A stretch of DNA of 64,000 nt. It comes from Anthoceros angustus (taxonomy: Eukaryota; Streptophyta; Anthocerotopsida; Anthocerotales; Anthocerotaceae). Made by a program: the position numbers and the translations under genes. The stretch is from positions 310,001 through 374,000 of the forward strand of contig MU008163.1 in NCBI GenBank assembly GCA_010909165.1, written 5' to 3'. Below, in pieces: positions 57,045 through 64,000 of this stretch (position 1 is its first letter; each line of letters opens with the position of its first letter). Below the pieces are notes generated by a model, which was not told where the DNA came from, searched no databases, and saw only the letters and a program-made list of their open reading frames with translations.

Positions 57045-57416
57045 ATGGCATGTGTCCTGTACATCTCTTGCAAAACTAAAGCTGATCATGACACAAAACA
57101 TAGGCAACCTGGACTAGCAACCAAGCTGGAACAAAGAAGACAGTCCACTCGACATAAACTGGAGCCAAGCTTGACCAGGACCACTCGTACTTGTCTAAGA
57201 CAACGAAACCTGGCTGCCTTGATGGCCTCATTTCAACAAGGGGAGCTGGAGAGCGAAGCCTCGAGAAGCTTCAGACATGATCTGCAAGACTCAATCCAGA
57301 AGAATGTCAAGGAAGTCAAACACGTAGAAAGAATACGCAGGGCAAAGCGGGAAATTGACAACTGGGAGAGGATAGACGTGGCCAGAAAGAGACTACTCAG
57401 TTGCAATCCAAGCTGA
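57045..57416 (+). CDS. Unidentified ORF, coiled-coil-like, intact in copy D
   Basis: 123-residue frame ending in ASFQQGELESEASRSFRHDL, QDSIQKNVKEV and RRAKREIDNWERIDVARKRL: highly charged and probably helical. In copies A, B and C single-base differences break the frame. No family recognised. Confidence 0.3.
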   Translation: MACVLYISCKTKADHDTKHRQPGLATKLEQRRQSTRHKLEPSLTRTTRTCLRQRNLAALMASFQQGELESEASRSFRHDLQDSIQKNVKEVKHVERIRRAKREIDNWERIDVARKRLLSCNPS

Positions 57417-57542
57417 TCTGCCCCCGGAATCCACAGGTGTAGCAGCAAATATTGATACAGCCGTTCCCTTGGGAGCAGCACCACTACTCGGGCATGCCAC
57501 TGTCTTAGCTCGGATTAGACTTGTGAAGGGATGGAACAGGTA
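57113..57542. repeat. Segmental duplication, copy D (430-bp fragment)
   Basis: Matches the first 430 bp of the unit, up to GATGGAACAGGTA, then joins a copia-like element. It keeps the word CGACAT like copy A, which B and C lack. Confidence 0.9.
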
Positions 57543-58345
57543 TCCATTGAATCTATCCTTCTTCTTGAAGCTATCTCTATGAACCACTGTCGTAGATGTC
57601 TTAGGATCATGTTTGAATTTTTCTTTCTCTTTAGCCTTTTCGGCTTCCCAACTCTTCTTCTCATCTTCAAGCCATTTGGCCTTATGTTCCTCTAACCACT
57701 GATTTTTAACTTTTTCAAGTTGATTAATGTCGGAGTCGTCAACATCTACTCCAGCATGGTGAGTTCAAAATAGACGATTAATTCGTCCGATCGGCGCACT
57801 TGGTTTCCGATCGCCGCGGGCGGAGAAAGGACATGCGCATTCGGAGCAGATCATCTCGGCCGAGCCAGCTATATTAACTGGAATATCTGTATCATCATCA
57901 AAATCAGAATCTCCTTTGGGAATAATCCTATCTACAAGATCCCGAATATTGCTAATCTCTTGTTGCAAAAAGGCAAAATTAGAATTATTGGATCTTTGAT
58001 TTAGTCTAATATTACTGTTTATGTAATTAAAGGTTTCTTGCAAATTATTCAAGCCGGGAGATGAAGGGCCGGCAACCAAGTTAGGGATGTGTTGAAGAGC
58101 TAATTGGATTGCAAAAACTTGCAGCAAATCAAAAGAGATAAGTAGATCTCGTCTAGCAAGTCTAATCAAATTCCCTTGATCTGGTGACCTAATCAAAATA
58201 GATCCAATGAAATTAGCAACTTGTCTAGAGACTACTTCAAGCTCACAGCCATGCACTTTGTTGTATTTGTGGTCCTTTTGTCGCTTCTCTTGCCTTGCAG
58301 CCTTGATCTTTCTCTAAACTCCTTGTGTAGTGGGATTTGGAGAAT
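57543..58345 (-). pseudogene. Copia-like gag region, truncated by duplication copy D
   Basis: From an ATG near 58348 (MDSPNPTTQG) with one stop, then VVSRQVANFIGSILIRSPDQ, LVDRIIPKGDSDFDDD, CSECACPFSARGD, a stop, and WLEEHKAKWLEDEKKSWEAE ... KKKDRFNG. It stops exactly at the junction with copy D. The DRFNG end resembles the gag start of the remnant at 24.9 kb. Confidence 0.6.
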
Positions 58346-58543
58346 CCATGGTGCAAAGGCAAGGATTTGATGCACAAATTGTGCATCTTTAAAGCGTGAT
58401 GCTGAGCTTGATCCATTTGCTACCAAAGGCGAGGTCTCCGGTGCATAGAAATTCCATTTAATGATCTAGTTGGAAGGAAAGCATAGGAGAATTGATGCCT
58501 TAGGAGGAAATAAGCAAGTAGCTCTAGCATCAAGAGTAAACCT

Positions 58544-58555
58544 GCTCTGATACCA
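58544..58555 (-). other. Primer-binding site (initiator tRNA-Met)
   Basis: Minus-strand TGGTATCAGAGC immediately after an LTR end, about 200 bp upstream of the gag-like ATG. Confidence 0.7.
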
Positions 58556-58903
58556 TGATGAAAATCATGCTAAGCTCTAAGCATAAAAATGCTTGCATTA
58601 CAATGAATATAATAGAAAGTACAAAGCCTACTTATAGGCAAGGTGGTTAGGTGGTTATAACCATAAGTTGTTATAACCACCAATTAGTTATAACTAATAT
58701 AACAACTAACCTCTTAGGACAACTAACTAAGTAACTACTTAATGCTTTAGAGATAAATTAATGCATAAGTAAATGTATCGTAGTGAATAGTGCGTGTATT
58801 TTATCACTGTAATATTGAGGTTATTCACCTAACCTAATAAACCATTGGCCTTCTATCTAGGGACCATTGTCTGCTTGAGTAATGTATGCTTGAATCTCTA
58901 ACA
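58556..58903 (-). repeat. 5' LTR of truncated copia-like element
   Basis: 348 bp on the minus strand from TGTTAGAGATTC to TTTTCATCA, directly next to the primer-binding site. The matching 3' LTR is absent because the element is cut at 57543. Confidence 0.65.
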
Positions 58904-59376
58904 CCATTCACAAGTTACTGAACTGAAGCCAGACTGACAAATAGAACTTTCATATAGCGATTGTAATTTGCAGTGTGTCTCAATGGCAATGCAAACCACT
59001 TTCTAAAAATATTAAAAAAGAATTCTATTATTACTATTTATTAAGAATTATATATTATATTATACTATACTATATTATAGGTAAGACCAACAGCGAATCA
59101 TATTCATTTACCTTAATTCGTATTATTAAAAAGAGTATGGATAGTAAGGTATCATATATATAGAGTTTAATTTATTTATTGAAAAGATTGACCATCTCTT
59201 CTTTATTTTTGATCCCTCCAATTGCAAAGGCTTTTCAGATAAGTGTTATGTAACTTGTAAAAGATCATATTTTGAAAGATATTATCTCAATTTGAAAGAT
59301 GACTTATATTTTTTTTCTTATAATTTAGTTAGGCTTTAGTTGTCTCCATGATCTTCACACACAGTCTTACTTGCCA
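58904..59376. other. AT-rich intergenic, no gene seen
   Basis: Strong fall in GC content compared with the rest of the window. No motif recognised. Confidence 0.5.
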
Positions 59377-59679
59377 AGCGACTTTTTGCAAGGTAGTGGT
59401 GGTTTGGATGGATTATCGATTATAATGTTACTAAAATAAAAAAGTAAAATTAATTGATACATGTTACACCTAGGAAGTAACATTTTTTAAATGTACGTAG
59501 AGGGTATATAGTAAGTCGAGAGAGAAGAGCGACTTTTTGCAAGGTGGTGGTGGTTTCGATGGATTATCGATTATAATGTTATTAAAATAAAAAAATAAAA
59601 TTAATTGATACATGTTACACCTAGGAAGTAACACTTTTTAAATGTATATAGAGGGTATATAGTAAGTCGAGAGAGAAGA
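59377..59679. repeat. Tandem duplication, two units of 151 bp
   Basis: Both begin AGCGACTTTTTGCAAGGT and end AAGTCGAGAGAGAAGA, with few differences (e.g. GGTAGTGG versus GGTGGTGG). Confidence 0.9.
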
Positions 59680-59699
59680 TAATCATAAGCCTGGTGCAC

Positions 59700-60340
59700 C
59701 GCTTGAAGTGATAAAGTATGAGTGTGATACTTTTTTTTGTCGTTCTTGTGTACGATATTGTACTTCTTCCTAATATATTTCTTAATGCATCTGAGTTTTA
59801 CATTTGTTAATGGCATTGAGAATCCTATTTTGGCCTACAAATTATCCCTTGATAGTGCCTATACCTCTCTGTTGAACATGATCTATTTTTTGTCTAGACA
59901 TCCAACACCTTGAGATTTTCCTTCTTGTCTATTATACTATATTTCAGCTTAATATGTTCCTTAATCCATTGGAGTTTTGACAATGTGATTGAGAATCCTT
60001 TGTTGACTCCCAATTTCATATCGGTCCACATAACTTTGTGCTGATATTGGTTTTTGTCTAGCACATCTAACACCTTGAGACTTTTTTTCTTTGTTCAAGA
60101 TATTATATTTCTTCTTAAAATATTCATCAATCAGTCGAAGTTTTGACAATGGCATGAGACTTTTTTTCTTTGTTCAAGATATTATATTTCTTCTTAAAAT
60201 ATTCATCAATCAGTCGAAGTTTTGACAATGGCATTGAGAATCCTTCGTTGACCTGTAATTCCCTGTTGAAGCTTGTATTTCTTTGCTGCTTTTTTTTTGT
60301 TTGGTACATCTAACATCTTGAGATTTTATACAATATAAAA
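59700..60340. repeat. Degenerate array, units of about 170 bp, with a perfect 78-bp duplication
   Basis: Repeated words GACAATGGCATTGAGAATCC and TCTAACACCTTGAGA, four or so units. The exact 78-bp duplication at 60078-60233 is recent. On the minus strand units read PLSKLRLIDEYFKKKYNIL or PLTNVKLRCIKKYIRKKYNI, possibly an eroded gene. Confidence 0.75.
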
Positions 60341-60699
60341 AATATATCTTGAGATTTTCAACCAGCTCGAGTTTCCAACTTTGATGCCATAATGAATCCA
60401 TGTAAAAGAACCCACCAGCGAGCTCCTCACAACAATAAACCAACAGCCTCGCGTACTGCTTTAGCCCTAAAGCTGCACGCCTGTTACCATGTCTCGGTGG
60501 AGGTGCAATAGGTCTGGTGCAAAAATACATAAGGTTTTTCCGTGCCAAATATACCACACTAGAGCAGTACTAGCGAAGGGGCAACTCACTTGAGGATGTT
60601 GAGGTTTCGGAACTTCTGGTGAAGATGGACATCTTGCCAACTCTCTTTTTCATAATGTCCTGAAGAAATGTGGCTGAAAAAGGGGAATCTCTTGGACAC

Positions 60700-60925
60700 G
60701 GAGCTGTGCAACTACATCCCGCGAACGTGTTGGTAGCGACTCTTCAGGCTTGTGCAAGGGGAGCAGACTTTTAATCTGGACCGGACCGCAGGGGCATGCT
60801 GATGCGTTGTCAGTAGTTTCTTGGTGGACATGTATGCAAAGTGCGACAGCTTGGAAGACTCTCAAAGGGTGTTTGACGGTTTCTGCAAAGGATGTGGTGA
60901 CATGGAGTGCCATGACAGCTAAGTA
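60700..60925 (+). pseudogene. PPR gene fragment
   Basis: Plus-strand VATLQACARGADF and DMYAKCDSLEDSQRVFDGF in two frames, one PPR motif pair. Confidence 0.65.
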
Positions 60926-60984
60926 CCTGCAACAGGCGCCTGAAATGAACCTTCACGCGCATGAAAAGAACTTGAATTCTTAAC

Positions 60985-61450
60985 TTACCAGCCCCACAAA
61001 TGATCTCCCTTTCCATCATCAGGTGGATCTGCCATTGAAAAAATCTGGATGTGGCGCATATCGTCTTTCCACATCGTCGAGAAAATCTCACTCTCGGAAG
61101 AAATCCTACCCCTAACCGAAAACTTATGCACCAGTCCTTCCATGTGTGTCCACCAGCTCTGGCCCGGCTGCTTCCGAGTCCCAACTCTTGCTCTTGTTTC
61201 CTGCATCTCCTGTGCCTACTGCCACATCTGGGAGTCGGTGTATGCCACTCAGGAAAGTGATGCCGTCGGGCTGTATGTCCTCCCTTCTCATTTTCTGAAC
61301 CAAGTCGAAGACCTCTTCACTGTCTCCTTGACGGGTGTACCTTGCAATCAGTGCACTCCAAGTGACAAACTCTCTTTTCGGGTGCGTCAGCCATACCCTC
61401 TGACTTTGTTTATCAAGCTGATGGCTCCAAGCAGATCAAGTAGAAGACCT
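60985..61450 (-). pseudogene. PPR gene fragment with PG box, opposite strand
   Basis: Minus-strand FVTWSALIARYTRQGDSEEV, RREDIQPDGITFLSG, then, after a deletion, GTRKQPGQSWW and VHKFSVRG. These are E+/PG-box parts of another PPR gene. Confidence 0.7.
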
Positions 61451-61479
61451 CGGTCCTTAATTTGTGCACCAAGCTGCTT

Positions 61480-61918
61480 GCCCATATGTAAAGGTGCCAG
61501 TCGCGGAGGCTTGGTGAATGAAAGTCACCCCTTGTTCAAGACGATGATCGAGGATCATGGTATCATGCCAACCCTCGAGACCTACAACTCCGTGGTTGAT
61601 CTTTCTTGGGGGCTCTAGACGATTGGATGAGGCGCAGAGTGTGCTGCAAGCATGACTTTGAAGAACGATCCGGTTAGCTGCGTATCTTTGAAGAGTACCT
61701 GTAACAGTCACCACGCCGTGGAGAGGGGAAGACTGTGCTTCCACCGGCTCGTGGAGATGCAGTCACAGCTATTTGCTACTTACGTGCTGATGTCTCATGT
61801 TTACTCAAATGCTGGCAGATGGCAGGACGCGTGCAGTGTAGTACCAGACAGGAAGAGAAAACACCAGGGTGCCGAGAAGAAGCCGGCAACGGCGTCGATT
61901 GAAGTGAATCACAGTTAA
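61480..61918 (+). pseudogene. PPR fragment with KP-type motif
   Basis: Plus-strand LFKTMIEDHGIMPTLETYNS, FHRLVEMQSQLFATYVLMSH and VYSNAGRWQDAC (E motifs), then EKKPATASIEVNHS and a stop. KPATASIEV is the start of a DYW:KP domain, so this was a second DYW:KP gene. It lacks the deaminase part. Confidence 0.75.
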
Positions 61919-62019
61919 AAATCTCGAAAACCAGTGAGGCCTAGTGCTTTGAAAAAACATATTTCATCGGAGTTTCTCGGTGTAGGAGCTGAGTTTCTCG
62001 ACAAGACCTACCCCAAGTC

Positions 62020-62027
62020 TATATATG
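62020..62027 (+). promoter_or_regulatory. TATA box of PABP gene
   Basis: TATATATG, 116 bp upstream of the start codon of the poly(A)-binding protein gene. Confidence 0.5.
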
Positions 62028-62142
62028 GGGCCTAGGGCACAAGTTTAATTCCACTGACGATCGTCTCAGGTTGTTGCTTTTTGGAGCGGTTCCGATCTTC
62101 CGTGTGGAGCACTTTCGTGTTCATTCGGCACAGGAGTCGGTC

Positions 62143-64000
62143 ATGGCTCAGGTTCAAGCACAGTCCCCTCAGCCGGTTCCTCAGCCTGGAGCTGCGGCTC
62201 TCACTCTGTTCCTGGCCCCTCCTCTCTACGTGGGGGACCTAGAACCCAGTGTGTCCGAAGCTCATCTCTACGAGATCTTCAGGCAGATTGGGGAAATTGT
62301 CTCTATTCGAGTCTGTCGTGATGGCATGACCCGACGCTCGCTGGAGTATGCTTATGTGAACTACAGGAGTGCTAACGATGCAATGCGCGCCCTGGATGTC
62401 CTGAACTTCACCCCTGTGAGAGGGAAACCTATTCGGATTATGTATTCGAATAGGGACTCTAGTATTCGGAAGAGCGGAGCTGCCAACATCTTCATCAAGA
62501 ACCTAGACAAGTCCCTTGATAGCAGAGCTCTCTATGATACATTCATAAACTTCGGGTCAATCCTCTCCTGCAAGGTGGCCACCGATGATTCAGGCCAATC
62601 CAGAGGATATGGGTTTGTGCAGTTCGAGCAGGACGAGGATGCCCAAACTGCCATTGTAAACGTGAACGGCATGTTGTTGAAGGACAAGCAAGTGTTTGTG
62701 GGCCCGTTTGTGCGGCGTCAGGAGAGGGATCAAGCTAGTGGTGCGTCCAAGTTCAACAATGTCTATGTGAAGAACCTTGCTGAGAGCACAACCGATGAGG
62801 AGCTGAGGAAGATCTTTGGAGCTCATGGCAACATTGCCAGTGCTGTCGTAATGCGGGATGTTGAAGGGAAGTCGAAATGCTTTGGGTTTGTCAACTTCGA
62901 ACTCGCAGAGGATGCTGCGAGAGCTGTGGCTGAGCTGAATGGAATGCAGTCCGATGATAGGGAGTGGTATGTTGGAAGAGCCCAGAAGAAATCTGAGAGA
63001 GAGGCAGACCTGCGTGCTAAGTTTGAGCGCGAACGGCAGGAGAGGATTGACAAGTACCAGGGTGTGAATCTGTACCTTAAGCACCTGGACGACAACATGG
63101 ATGAAGAGAAGTTGGAAGAGTTGTTTGCAGATTTCGGCACCATAACCTCATGCAAGGTTATGAGAGACCCTCAGGGTAGGAGTAGGGGTTCGGGATTTGT
63201 GGCATTTTCAGCCCCAGAGGAGGCCACCCGTGCGATGTATGAAATGAATGGCCGAATGGTGGGAACAAAGCCCCTGTATGTGGCTTTGGCCCAGCGAAAG
63301 GAAGAGCGCAGGGCAATGTTAACGCAGCAGGCACAATTTGCTCCAATGCGAGCACCAGTTGGAGTTGGTCCTGCTGTGCCAGCTACTAGCATGCCCATGT
63401 ACCATCCTGCCCCTGGATTGGGACAGCAGATCTTCAATGGGCAGCACCCACCTGGGATCATCCCTCCTCAGCCTACGCATGCGCAATTTGGTTGCGAGCA
63501 GCAGATCTTCAATGGGCAGCACCCACCTGGGATCATCCCTCCTCAGCCCACGCATGCGCAATTTGGTTGCGAGCAGCAGATCTTCAATGGGCAGCACCCA
63601 CCTGGGATCATCCCTCCTCAGCCTACGCATGCGCAATTTGGTTGCGAGCAGCAGATCTTCTATGGGCAGCACTCACCTTGGATCATCCCTCCTCAGCCTA
63701 CGCATGCGCAATTTGGTTGCGAGCAGCAGATCTTCAATGGGCAGCACCCACCTGGGATCATCCCTCCTCAGCCTACGCATGCGCAATTTGGTTGCGAGCA
63801 GCAGATCTTCTATGGGCAGCACTCACCTTGGATCATCCCTCCTCAGCCTACGCAGTTTGGTGACCATCAGCAGATGATGAGGATGAGCCATGGTCCTGGA
63901 GAGGCTCAAATGCAGCCTAACTCCTTTGTACCAGTTGCTCAACGGCGCCGACGCCAGCGAGGGAAGCGTGCTGGTGGGGGGAGAGGTACTAGAGCTCCAC
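62143..64000 (+). CDS. PABP: Poly(A)-binding protein, partial at window end, intronless so far
   Basis: Uninterrupted frame of 619 codons from ATG ([12 protein letters not shown]) to the window end. Four RRMs in order: [12 protein letters not shown] / EYAYVNY (about residues 28-105), [11 protein letters not shown] / GYGFVQF (116-190), [12 protein letters not shown] / CFGFVNF (207-285), [11 protein letters not shown] / GSGFVAF (310-385). RRM1 RNP1 has Glu where plant PABPs usually have Gly (SLEYAYVNY). It binds mRNA poly(A) tails in the cytoplasm for translation and stability. After [11 protein letters not shown] the linker holds six 25-residue repeats. The C-terminal MLLE domain would lie beyond the window. 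No intron in 1.86 kb. Confidence 0.95.
   Translation, partial: MAQVQAQSPQPVPQPGAAALTLFLAPPLYVGDLEPSVSEAHLYEIFRQIGEIVSIRVCRDGMTRRSLEYAYVNYRSANDAMRALDVLNFTPVRGKPIRIMYSNRDSSIRKSGAANIFIKNLDKSLDSRALYDTFINFGSILSCKVATDDSGQSRGYGFVQFEQDEDAQTAIVNVNGMLLKDKQVFVGPFVRRQERDQASGASKFNNVYVKNLAESTTDEELRKIFGAHGNIASAVVMRDVEGKSKCFGFVNFELAEDAARAVAELNGMQSDDREWYVGRAQKKSEREADLRAKFERERQERIDKYQGVNLYLKHLDDNMDEEKLEELFADFGTITSCKVMRDPQGRSRGSGFVAFSAPEEATRAMYEMNGRMVGTKPLYVALAQRKEERRAMLTQQAQFAPMRAPVGVGPAVPATSMPMYHPAPGLGQQIFNGQHPPGIIPPQPTHAQFGCEQQIFNGQHPPGIIPPQPTHAQFGCEQQIFNGQHPPGIIPPQPTHAQFGCEQQIFYGQHSPWIIPPQPTHAQFGCEQQIFNGQHPPGIIPPQPTHAQFGCEQQIFYGQHSPWIIPPQPTQFGDHQQMMRMSHGPGEAQMQPNSFVPVAQRRRRQRGKRAGGGRGTRAP
63424..63873 (+). 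repeat. Six in-frame 75-bp repeats in PABP linker
   Basis: Unit starts CAGCAGATCTTCAATGGGC at 63424, 63499, 63574, 63649, 63724 and 63799. It encodes [20 protein letters not shown] then QFGCE. Units 4 and 6 share a variant (FYGQHSPW). The last unit ends in QFGDHQQ. Confidence 0.95.

Larger units (their letters stand above)
48606..57112. repeat. Segmental duplication, copy C (8.5 kb, most complete)
   Basis: Contains every block of the unit once, in order: coiled-coil-like ORF, unidentified ORFs, TATA region, PPR pseudogene (plus strand), decarboxylase (minus strand) and GC-rich 5' flank. Best reference for the ancestral unit. Confidence 0.9.

Noticed and set aside
63338-63877. Ser/Leu-rich plus-strand ORF over the PABP repeats
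   Set aside because: Alternative frame of the 75-bp repeats; the PABP frame continues through from the RRMs.

Overview
This is a eukaryotic land-plant nuclear contig. Genes have short GT-AG introns (about 80-160 nt), and plant-type families are present: PPR proteins, a plant uridine kinase-like protein, a Ty1/copia retrotransposon and plant-type arginine decarboxylase. The best lineage clue is the first PPR gene. Its C-terminal deaminase domain has a KP motif where the usual PG box should be, and it ends in Asp-Arg-His instead of Asp-Tyr-Trp. DYW:KP domains of this kind are known from hornworts, some lycophytes and ferns, the lineages with U-to-C organelle RNA editing. With the compact gene spacing, a hornwort is my preferred guess. 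That is an inference.

1-19.6 kb is gene dense. Four long PPR genes, all on the minus strand, alternate with housekeeping genes: an alpha/beta hydrolase, a NUDX19-type NAD(P)H pyrophosphatase, a complex I 20.9 kDa-like subunit and an intronless uridine kinase/UPRT. The first PPR protein carries an N-terminal PDF motif, the single-strand DNA-binding motif of organellar OSB proteins. A second PDF motif, split by an 82-nt intron, lies just upstream of the fourth PPR gene. The other three PPR proteins are E+ type without a deaminase, and share an odd insertion of about 17 residues inside some repeats.

19.6-31.4 kb holds a decayed reverse transcriptase, a four-exon ribosomal protein eL33 gene, an assembly gap, a copia gag remnant, a complete but internally deleted copia element with matching target-site duplications, a tRNA-Val-like pseudogene and PPR fragments.

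31.4-57.5 kb is a tandem segmental duplication: three copies plus a fragment of a unit of about 8.5 kb. The unit carries unidentified conserved ORFs, a PPR pseudogene and an arginine decarboxylase pseudogene. The copies differ by an inversion, by loss of the decarboxylase, and by a shuffled PPR/decarboxylase mosaic in copy B. Misassembly is a real alternative for the mosaic.

57.5-62 kb is a truncated copia-like element, AT-rich tandem repeats and PPR debris, including a second KP-type remnant. 62.1 kb to the window end is an intronless poly(A)-binding protein gene whose linker contains six tandem 25-residue repeats.
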